From: Thermoflexus hugenholtzii JAD2
Lineage (GTDB): Bacteria > Chloroflexota > Anaerolineae > J036 > Brachytrichaceae
Assembly: GCA_945877855.1 (NCBI GenBank)
Contig: CAMDWA010000008.1
Coordinates: 1 to 53,583, forward strand
Reading direction: 5' to 3'
DNA: 53,583 bases
Each line of letters starts with the position of its first letter. Positions within the stretch are counted from its first letter, which is position 1. Below, piece by piece: positions 47,751-53,583 of the stretch. The position numbers and the translations under genes were made by a program. The notes beneath the pieces were generated by a model that saw only the letters and a program-made list of their open reading frames with translations, ran no database searches and was not told where the DNA came from.

Positions 47751-50174
47751 TTAACTACCAGTTTGCGATTCACGTAGTCGTTGCCGCAACGCATTAACGT
47801 ATTCAACATGCTCTACTGCATCAGGATGTCCAATAGTTTGCTCAAAATCAACTCGTTTTTGCATCAATTCAATTGCACGAGGAAGGTCTTCATGTTTAGC
47901 TGCTAGTTTACCTAAATGCCATTGGGCAATTGTGCTGCTGTTCTGATCGCCGATCTCGCTAGCGATGTTAAGCCATTGGTGTAAGTGCTGCTCAGCTTCG
48001 GCATAGCGGTCTGTAGATATATACACCAAGCCGAGGTTGCCCAGCGACTTGGCTTGCGAGGCCCGATCGCCGATCTCGCTGGCGATGCTGAGCATTTGCT
48101 GCAAGTGTTGCTCGGCTTCGACATACCGACCTGTAGACAAACACACCCCGCCAAGGTTGCCCAGCGCCATCCCTTGTGAGGCTCGATCGCCGATCTCGCT
48201 GGCGATGCTGAGCATTTGCTGCAAGTGTTGCTCGGCTTTAGCATATCGGCCTGTATTCAGATACACCACGCCGAGGTTGCCTAGCGTCTTGGCTTGCGAG
48301 GCTCGATCGCCGATCTCGCTAGCGATTCTGAGCCATTGTCTCAAATATTGCTCGGCTTCGACATACCGGTCTGTAGACAAATACACCAAACCGAGGTTGC
48401 CCAGTGTCTTGCCTTGCAAGTCACGATCACAAATTTCATTAGCGATGCTCAGCAAATGCTGAAAGTGTTGCCCGGCATTAGCATATCTGCCTGTTTGTAA
48501 ATACATTGTGCCGAGATTGCCCAGTGCCTTGCCTTGCAAGTCACGATCACCAATTTCATTAGCAATGCTGAGCGATTGCTGTAAGTATTGCTCAGCATCA
48601 GCATACCAACCCGTTTTCAAATATGCCATGCCGAGATTGCCCAACGCCATGCTTTGCGCTTGCCGATCTTCCACCTGTTTAGACGCTATGAGGCAAAAAA
48701 TTTGCCAATGAATTATTTGAGCATTAGGGAAACGTAATTCGGCGATCTCAGTAACCCCTAACACAAGATCAATAGCTTGCGTATAAGCCTTCTGAGATTG
48801 CCAAATTTCAAAGGCGCGTTCGATATGAATACGTTCAGCATCAAATAAATTTAGTCCTTTTGTAATCTTGTTGTGTCCTTTTTTGTAAAGATAGTTAGCA
48901 AGTTGTGCTACAAACGAGTAATGATCGGCATAACGCAACTCGCTGGCGGTATATTCGACAGGGGTTTGGCGCAATTTCTGTTGGGCAAACTGACGCATTA
49001 GGTCGTGCCAGTTAAAGCGTTCACGTTGTTCGTCATACATCAGCAAGTGCAGGCTGACTAATGTGTCCAAGTCATCATCAATGGCGACCGTATCGGCGTT
49101 GCCCGCTCTAACAACCGCCTGCGCGGCGGCACGGTCAAAGCTGGCAGGCATGACGGCGAGCGCATGAAAGATGGCTTGCTGGGGCAGCGGCAAAGTGATG
49201 TAGCTGGCCTCGAACACGGCGCTCACATCAAGCTGGCGATTTTTACTGATCAGCGCCCCCAGTCCCAATTTGCGCAATTCATCCAAATAGCGGCGGGCGG
49301 TTTTGCTCTTATTGGCGCGTAAATGCCCACCCATCACGCTGAGGGCAACGGGCAGATAGCCGACCGCCTGACCTAATTCGCCCGCCTCGGCTTTGCTCAG
49401 GCTGGGGCGAAATTGGCGTAATAAGGCTATCGCCTCGCTTGCTGGCAATGTTGGCAACTCGTGCGGTGGCAGGCTTTCGAGCCGTTTACGGGCGGTGGCG
49501 ATCAGGGCGCAGCCTGCTGGCGGCATCAGTTGGCTGATAACGGCTTCATCACCAGCGTCATCGGCGATGATCAAGACTCGTTTGCCGTGCAAACCCAGCT
49601 GATAGCGGCGCTGCAATTCGGCCTCATCATCAGGCAAGCCATCATTTGGGTAAAGCGAGGTCAGCACATGTCCCAAGGCTTGGCGTGGTGTCATTGGGCT
49701 TGCGCCGCTGTGGGTGCCGAGCGGGATGAGCAATTGTGCATCGGGGTAATCGGCCTGCACTTCGTGCGCCACATAGTTTGCCAACTCGGTTTTGCCCACC
49801 CCACCCATGCCTACAATGGCCGAACTAATCGCCACTCGTCCATTTTGGCGCAATTCGCCGATGAGCGCGTCAATTTCATGCTGGCGGCCCACAAATTCGC
49901 GCGTAATTGGGCGCAATTGGCACACGCTGGGGCGTTGGGTGGTGAAGCTAGCCCATTTGTCTGGTCGCGCTTGTTGCGCGGCTTGCGCCAAAACCGCCAG
50001 TTTGCCGTGTCGTTCGCACCACATCACCCATTCGCGGGCCACCGTCGAGAGCGGTTTTTGCCAAGGCAAATTGGGGTCAGCTTCTGGCAAATGCTCAAAA
50101 CACAGAGTTTTTAGATCTTCTAGCGAAAATGCGTGAATGAGAAATCGGCGTAGGGCAACGGGGTCAGTGTTCAT
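47751..50174 (-). CDS. EAD1-like / NB-ARC STAND NTPase with TPR sensor repeats
   Basis: This is an 807-aa STAND-type protein. Residues 1-75 (LRRFLIHAFSLEDLKTLCFE, WQKPLSTVAREWVMWCERHG, AAQQARPDKW) match the effector-associated domain type used as an adaptor in bacterial conflict systems. The NB-ARC NTPase (about 90-330) has REFVGRQHEIDALIGEL, Walker A GMGGVGKTELANYVA, Walker B VLIIADDAG, and GYLPVALSVMGGHLRAN. A winged-helix region follows (about 335-420). From about 480 a series of 40-residue TPRs repeats LGNLGxVYLxTGRYAEAEQH. Such proteins oligomerise on ligand sensing and recruit an effector with a matching EAD. No effector gene lies next to it. Six or more TPR units are nearly identical in DNA with a 120-bp period. 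Confidence 0.88.
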   Translation of the reverse strand: MNTDPVALRRFLIHAFSLEDLKTLCFEHLPEADPNLPWQKPLSTVAREWVMWCERHGKLAVLAQAAQQARPDKWASFTTQRPSVCQLRPITREFVGRQHEIDALIGELRQNGRVAISSAIVGMGGVGKTELANYVAHEVQADYPDAQLLIPLGTHSGASPMTPRQALGHVLTSLYPNDGLPDDEAELQRRYQLGLHGKRVLIIADDAGDEAVISQLMPPAGCALIATARKRLESLPPHELPTLPASEAIALLRQFRPSLSKAEAGELGQAVGYLPVALSVMGGHLRANKSKTARRYLDELRKLGLGALISKNRQLDVSAVFEASYITLPLPQQAIFHALAVMPASFDRAAAQAVVRAGNADTVAIDDDLDTLVSLHLLMYDEQRERFNWHDLMRQFAQQKLRQTPVEYTASELRYADHYSFVAQLANYLYKKGHNKITKGLNLFDAERIHIERAFEIWQSQKAYTQAIDLVLGVTEIAELRFPNAQIIHWQIFCLIASKQVEDRQAQSMALGNLGMAYLKTGWYADAEQYLQQSLSIANEIGDRDLQGKALGNLGTMYLQTGRYANAGQHFQHLLSIANEICDRDLQGKTLGNLGLVYLSTDRYVEAEQYLRQWLRIASEIGDRASQAKTLGNLGVVYLNTGRYAKAEQHLQQMLSIASEIGDRASQGMALGNLGGVCLSTGRYVEAEQHLQQMLSIASEIGDRASQAKSLGNLGLVYISTDRYAEAEQHLHQWLNIASEIGDQNSSTIAQWHLGKLAAKHEDLPRAIELMQKRVDFEQTIGHPDAVEHVEYVNALRQRLRESQTGS

Positions 50175-50310
50175 AGCGGCTGGGGCGATATGATGATTTT
50201 AACGTGTTTGCATGGTGTGTTCACGGAGCGCCGTCATCTTGACGGCACACTTTGCCATCCTGCACTTACGTGCTTGCAACTATTGTAAGGGTCAAGATGA
50301 TCGCGGAATC

Positions 50311-50415
50311 GAATATTTGAGACGACTCAAAGTCGTCCCTAGAGGCTTCGCCGATTGCCCGCCTACGCGGGCAGAAATTGCGTCCCCGAAGGGGGACGCT
50401 CGGCGAAGCCTTTAG
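50311..50415. repeat. 105-bp multi-stem repeat element, copy A
   Basis: The element contains GACGACT/AGTCGTC (7 bp, 50321-50337), then an outer stem AGGCTTCGCCGA/TCGGCGAAGCCT enclosing GCCCGC/GCGGGC and GCGTCCCC/GGGGACGC hairpins. Copy B lies at 53425-53529. Both copies begin GAATATTTG and end GCCTTTAG. The outer stem differs between copies by a compensated pair (C-G in A, T-A in B), showing that pairing is kept. An additional GCGACTTCAGTCGC dyad follows copy A. The 50175-50453 gap has no gene; GCCGTCA/TGACGGC (50230-50246) is a small separate hairpin. Confidence 0.88.
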
Positions 50416-50453
50416 GGGCGACTTCAGTCGCGGAGTAACAGAAAAAGGGGGCG

Positions 50454-51659
50454 TCAACCTGATGGCGCTTCACCCAACAAATGCCCGCGCCCACGCGCAA
50501 AAATGCTGCCAAGCACCAGCGCCAACAGCGCCGCCAGCCCAGCATAGGCTGCCGAAAAGCCGAAATTGTCGGCGACCAACCCGACGATGGGTTGGGTGAT
50601 GCCAGCCACCATGCTAAACATCATGCTGCTGGTGCTGAGGATGGTGGCGCGTACCTCATTGGGGACAAGCCCTTGGGTTTTGGCCGAGATGAGCGGGCGC
50701 ACGACGGTGCTGGCGAAGGCGATGGCCCCCACGCACGACAGCACTGGCAACACCTGAAAAGCCGACATCATCAACAAACTGCCGATGACGACGACGGGCG
50801 CAAGCATGATGACGCGGTTTCGCCCCAACCAACCCGCCACCCGTGATGACAGCGCTGAGGCGGTCATGCTGATGCCCTGCACACTGGCTTGCAAAAAGCC
50901 AATCGCCGCCACCGGTACCCCCAGCGCCCGCGCTTGCGGCTGCAAAAAGACGTATTCAGCCACATATGACCCCATCGCCAACACCGGCATAAATATCATG
51001 AGGGTGCGCAGGGCTGGGTTCGAGCGCATCAAGGCCACCGCCTGCCGCACAATGCCGACCAAACTGGGGGCGTGGGCATGGGCGTGTTCGCCGCGTCGTG
51101 GGTCATCGAACAGCATGACGCAGCCCAACGCCGCAAATGACAAGGCCGCCGAGGTGAGGAAAGGCAGATCGAGGCGCACATTGCCGAGCAACCCGCCCAG
51201 CACATTGCCCAACATCATGCCGCCGGCGCTTAGCGCCATCAGCCGCCCATTCAGCCGCGCATAATCGGCCCCGCGCTCGGCCCGTTGTAGGCTTTCATAA
51301 AAAAAGGCATCTTCGGCCCCCGATTGAAAGGTGAAGGCCAAACCCATGAGCAGATAGGCCGCGATCACCAAGATCAGGTTGGGGGCAAATAGCCACGCCA
51401 ACACGCTCAGCCCCATCAATACGCAGCCGATCAGCAGCGATATTTTGCGGCTGATGCGGTCGGCCACGATGCCGGTCGGGATTTCGCCGAAGGTGGAGGC
51501 GATGAAGAAGGTGGCATCGACCAGCGCAATTTGTGCCAGCGACCACCCTCGCACTTGCAACAAATAGGTAGACCATATTGCAACGAACATGCCAAACCCG
51601 ATGTGTTTGAAAATGATGTAGGCGGTGTATTTTGGAATATTGGCGCGGGCGGCGAGCAT
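50454..51659 (-). CDS. MFS transporter
   Basis: This is a 401-aa twelve-helix carrier. Motif A is clear as FGEIPTGIVADRISRKISLL (about 58-77), as in drug/tetracycline-type MFS proteins. FESLQRAERGADYARLNGRL-like text follows the fourth helix. The central loop has a His/Ala run (RRGEHAHAHAPS, about 195-206). Coding GC is visibly higher than in neighbours. An efflux role is likely for the subfamily but no substrate can be named. It lies between the 105-bp repeat and the hexanucleotide array, and transcribes toward the STAND gene on the same strand. Confidence 0.85.
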   Translation of the reverse strand: MLAARANIPKYTAYIIFKHIGFGMFVAIWSTYLLQVRGWSLAQIALVDATFFIASTFGEIPTGIVADRISRKISLLIGCVLMGLSVLAWLFAPNLILVIAAYLLMGLAFTFQSGAEDAFFYESLQRAERGADYARLNGRLMALSAGGMMLGNVLGGLLGNVRLDLPFLTSAALSFAALGCVMLFDDPRRGEHAHAHAPSLVGIVRQAVALMRSNPALRTLMIFMPVLAMGSYVAEYVFLQPQARALGVPVAAIGFLQASVQGISMTASALSSRVAGWLGRNRVIMLAPVVVIGSLLMMSAFQVLPVLSCVGAIAFASTVVRPLISAKTQGLVPNEVRATILSTSSMMFSMVAGITQPIVGLVADNFGFSAAYAGLAALLALVLGSIFARGRGHLLGEAPSG

Positions 51660-51683
51660 GATGCCTATTATCGCGGAGGTTTG

Positions 51684-51827
51684 ATGAAAGGCTATTGTTT
51701 GCGTAGACGTAGACGTGAACGTAGACGTAGATGTGAACGTGAACGTAGACGTGAACGTAGACGTGAACGTGAACGTAGACGTGAACGTGAACGTAGACGT
51801 GAACGTAAGCGTAGACGCAAACGTTGA
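51684..51827 (+). CDS. Possible Arg/Glu-rich micro-protein encoded by the hexanucleotide array
   Basis: An ATG at 51684 is preceded by GGAGGT (51675-51680), a strong Shine-Dalgarno but only 3 nt away. The frame continues for 47 codons through the hexanucleotide array and ends TGA at 51825-51827. The product starts MKGYCL and then consists of Arg-Arg, Arg-Glu and a few Lys and Cys residues. A six-base period keeps the frame open. Most likely this is a chance reading of a simple repeat; a highly charged nucleic-acid-binding peptide is the alternative. Confidence 0.25.
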   Translation: MKGYCLRRRRRERRRRCERERRRERRRERERRRERERRRERKRRRKR

Positions 51828-51833
51828 CGCAAA
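51702..51833. repeat. Hexanucleotide array (GTAGAC / GTGAAC)
   Basis: About 22 tandem six-base units alternate between GTAGAC and GTGAAC with a few variants (GTAGAT, GTAAGC, GCAAAC, GTTGAC). The order of the two unit types is irregular. It lies between divergently placed genes: the MFS start at 51659 and the stop of the minus-strand gene at 51839. The six-base period distinguishes it from the seven-base repeats elsewhere in the window. Confidence 0.95.
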
Positions 51834-51838
51834 CTCAA

Positions 51839-52588
51839 TTATGGCAAAACGCGAAATTGACTGAGGGTGTAGTAGGCCTCGTCATCGGCAATCATGCGAT
51901 CTTGATCGGTGGTGATTTGTTGCGGGAAGCCATAAACGGGGTCATAGGTCACCTCGACCCGCGTATAACCGGCGCGGATGCCGTTGGCGATGAGGGTGAA
52001 TAATTGCTCGATTGAGCTAATGCCAGCAAAATAGGCGGCGTTGGTTGATGAGAGGGTGCTGCCATCGGCATAACGCATTTGCAGCACGTTGCCGCCCAAT
52101 ACCTCAACCACAATGGGCTTGGTGGCATCGGGCACGCAATAACAACTGCGCTGAATTTGCACCTGATAATGCCCGATGCGTTTCGATTGCCATTTTTGCA
52201 AATTTTGCACATAAGAGGTCGGTAGATTGGGGCTAGGGGGTGAGGTTGGGGCTACCCCCGATTTTGTGTAGCGCCCATTGGCCGAGACGAAACAATTGCC
52301 GATGGTGCCATCGGGGCAGCGGATGCGCCACCACAAACGATTGCGACTCAAGCCTGTCACTTGCACGGTTTGCGCGGCTGTGAGTGTGTCGATTATTCGA
52401 TAGGCAACACTGGGGCCGCGCCGAATATTGACCGGTGTGAGGGTATGAATAACCCGCACTGAGGTGGGGTAGACCGGTATTAAGGCGGGGGTGGGTTGGG
52501 CTTGGGTGGGGCTGGCGTAAAAAACGCTGACAAGCAATAGGGTAATGATGACGCAAAGTCTGGGATGAGGCTGGGTTAGAATGCGCAT
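51839..52588 (-). CDS. Secreted SH3b-domain protein with DUF6174-like C-terminus
   Basis: This is a 249-aa exported protein. A signal peptide (residues 1-30, LCVIITLLLVSVFYASPTQAQ) leads to a bacterial SH3 domain (about 45-105): VNIRRGPSVAYRIIDTLTAA, VTGLSRNRLWWRIRCPDGTIG and NCFVSANGRY. After a Pro/Ser linker the second domain has HYQVQIQRSCYCVPDATKPI, VEVLGGNVLQMRYADG and VEVTYDPVYGFPQQITTD with DRMIADDEAYYTLSQF, which matches DUF6174-type proteins. SH3b domains bind cell-wall peptides. It is divergent from the selenoprotein candidate by 44 bp. No catalytic motif is seen. Confidence 0.82.
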   Translation of the reverse strand: MRILTQPHPRLCVIITLLLVSVFYASPTQAQPTPALIPVYPTSVRVIHTLTPVNIRRGPSVAYRIIDTLTAAQTVQVTGLSRNRLWWRIRCPDGTIGNCFVSANGRYTKSGVAPTSPPSPNLPTSYVQNLQKWQSKRIGHYQVQIQRSCYCVPDATKPIVVEVLGGNVLQMRYADGSTLSSTNAAYFAGISSIEQLFTLIANGIRAGYTRVEVTYDPVYGFPQQITTDQDRMIADDEAYYTLSQFRVLP

Positions 52589-52632
52589 GAGATAAAAAAT
52601 ATTGATTTACTATTTAATTTATCCGCAATTTT

Positions 52633-53409
52633 ATGACAGTTTTAGACAACTATACCCAATGGCACAACAACTATTCGTCTGGTTGGTTGGCTGCCTTTCA
52701 GCAGACCGGTAAAATAAATTGGGATCTTTACCCTTGGCCGAGCAAAAACAGTGATGTCGCTGGGCCGGGTATTGATGTGCGTAAAGCCCGTTTGGTGTTG
52801 GTTTCGTCGTCGGGCGCTTATTTGCCGGCATCGCAACCGGCATTCGATGCTGAAAATGACCTCGGCGACTATGGCATTCGCCTGATTCCATTAGCAACGC
52901 CATTGCGGCAAATTGCCTATGCTCACACCCATTATGACCACACGGCGGTGAATGCTGACCCACAAGTGCTGTTGCCGCTCAACCATTTAGATGAAATGAT
53001 GGCAGCAGGTGAGATCGGCGATTTGGCCGACAATGTCATTAGTTTTATGGGTTATCAACCCGATCTTGGTCGTGTGATCGATGAATGTATCCCCGCCATT
53101 GTGGCGGCGGCCCAACGTGAACGCGCTAATGCCGCATTGTTGGTGCCAAGCTGACCATTATGCGCTCAGTCCGTGGGACTGATTGCCCGTGCGCTTGAGA
53201 TGAATGGCATTGCCACCGTGTTGACCAGTTGGAACCCCAAACGCACTTTGCCAACCAACCCGCCCCGTGCTACCTATACCAAACTTGGGCGCGGTGCAAC
53301 CTTGGGCAAGCCGCATGATGTTGCGCAGCAACGTCGTGTTTTAAGCGCTACCTTGGCCTTGTTGGCCCGGCCTGCGCCGCTTGCGCCGGTGATGTTGGAT
53401 GAGGCGTAG
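52633..53409 (+). CDS. GrdB/PrdB-family selenoprotein candidate (in-frame TGA read as selenocysteine)
   Basis: A 258-residue product results if the TGA at 53152-53154 is read as Sec174. The part before it (SSSGAYLPASQPAFD, RLIPLATPLRQIAYAHTHYD, NADPQVLLPLNHLDEMMAAG, SFMGYQPD) matches the glycine/sarcosine/betaine reductase selenoprotein B and D-proline reductase PrdB family. The motif around the TGA is ALLVPS-U-PLCAQSVGLIAR, and relatives carry Sec or Cys at this site in UPxC or CPxC. After the TGA the same frame stays open for 84 more codons (IARALEMNGIATVLTSWNP) to a TAG at 53407. A 7-bp hairpin follows the TGA. Short stand-alone members of this family have no established reaction; a thiol/selenol redox role is inferred. 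No ribosome-binding site is visible. Confidence 0.85.
53152..53182 (+). promoter_or_regulatory. Predicted bacterial SECIS element after the in-frame TGA
   Basis: Eleven bases after the TGA, TCAGTCC (53166-53172) pairs with GGACTGA (53176-53182), a 7-bp perfect stem with the loop GTG. The loop lies about 19 nt downstream of the TGA and begins with G, as in bacterial SECIS hairpins bound by SelB. The element lies inside the coding sequence, as is usual in bacteria. Confidence 0.75.
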
Positions 53410-53424
53410 GTTGGTTGAAGGGTT

Positions 53425-53529
53425 GAATATTTGGGACGACTCAAAGTCGTCCCTAAAGGCTTTGCCGATTGCCCGCCTACGCGGGCAGTAATTGCGTCCC
53501 CGAAGGGGGACGCTCGGCAAAGCCTTTAG
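53425..53529. repeat. 105-bp multi-stem repeat element, copy B
   Basis: It has the same length as copy A at 50311-50415, with the same orientation and only a few differences. The outer stem reads AGGCTTTGCCGA/TCGGCAAAGCCT, so both members of one base pair have changed relative to copy A. The inner hairpins GCCCGC/GCGGGC and GCGTCCCC/GGGGACGC are unchanged. It starts 16 nt after the stop codon of the selenoprotein candidate. Confidence 0.88.
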
Positions 53530-53583
53530 AGAGTGTTGCTTAAAACAATTTTTCGCCGAAATCACGATCTCAGGGTTGTTGTG
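53530..53583. repeat. Left part of a variable-core hairpin element cut by the window edge
   Basis: AGAGTGTTGCTTAAAACAA is followed by TTTTTCGCCGAAATCACGAT. The first part resembles the reverse complement of TTTAAGAAACACTCTCC near 33955, and GCCGAAATCAC equals the outer arm of the 13183 hairpin. The matching right arm would lie beyond the window. Confidence 0.55.

Noticed and set aside
47912..48711. Several open frames on both strands with repeated Cys/Ser/Arg text
   Set aside because: They are alternative frames of the 120-bp TPR repeats; only the STAND frame gives a protein family.
53173..53409. Separate small gene starting with GTG after the TGA
   Set aside because: It is in the same frame as the upstream GrdB/PrdB part and continues that family's conserved sequence, so a single gene with Sec is favoured.
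1..53583. tRNA or rRNA genes and insertion sequences
   Set aside because: No cloverleaf with a TTCGAAT-type arm, no rRNA sequence and no transposase was seen while reading; a tRNAscan and ISfinder search would settle it.

Overview
The window looks like chromosomal DNA of an uncultured Chloroflexota bacterium (Anaerolineae-like is my best guess). Three things point there: lipoproteins with long Pro/Thr/Lys/Ala-rich linkers after the lipobox, a secreted protein ending in a YLPLV-type tail that is common in that phylum, and the general gene content (LIV transporters, GT-C glycosyltransferase, MutS2, STAND NTPase). No rRNA, tRNA, CRISPR array or transposase was found. The assignment is inference, not a database result.

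Layout. 1-815: end of a family 5 (oligopeptide/nickel type) binding lipoprotein, divergent from a polyamine-type ABC operon (1056-5189: binding protein, two permeases, ATPase). That operon continues into a NodB-fold hydrolase, an inserted YoeB-type toxin-antitoxin pair, a glutamine-synthetase-like ligase and an MFS carrier (to 9369). 9522-14442: esterase, DinB-like protein, a coiled-coil membrane protein coupled to a sarcosine/N-methyltryptophan-oxidase-like flavoenzyme, and a secreted YLPLV-tailed protein. 14670-16653: an AT-rich block of small orphan membrane proteins. 16668-25385: a minus-strand run (GT-C glycosyltransferase, PcrA/UvrD helicase, MutS2, IclR regulator, NudC). 25660-33659: an orphan betaine-type binding protein and a branched-chain amino-acid-type importer with a fused LivH-LivM permease plus separate LivM and LivH. 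34121-37383: class V aminotransferase, two-subunit ThDP decarboxylase (ComD/ComE-like) and a cyclase-family hydrolase. 37692-41548: a Mn/Zn-type ABC importer whose promoter carries DtxR/MntR-like palindromes and whose last permease has a fused winged-helix tail. 41545-47561: a second metal island (FeoB-like transporter, flavoprotein with a Cys-rich tail, COG0523 GTPase, orphan ZnuA-like lipoprotein). 47751-53583: an EAD/STAND/TPR conflict-type protein, an MFS carrier, a hexanucleotide array, a secreted SH3b protein and, at the right end, a GrdB/PrdB-family gene with an in-frame TGA that I read as selenocysteine.

The most unusual features are not the genes but the spacers. (1) At least a dozen intergenic spacers are inverted repeats built from tandem heptanucleotides (ATTACGA, TTAACCA, GAGCCAT, TTTAGAT, AAAATTT and others). 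The architecture is the same at every site but the sequence differs. They usually sit between a stop codon and the next ATG, and heptameric blocks also occur inside the mutS2 reading frame. (2) A second family consists of long, near-perfect hairpins whose outer arms carry GCCGAAATCAC-like sequence around a core that is different in each copy. (3) A third is a 105-bp multi-stem element present twice near the right end, with compensatory base changes. The candidate selenoprotein with a predicted SECIS hairpin is the strongest single-gene novelty.
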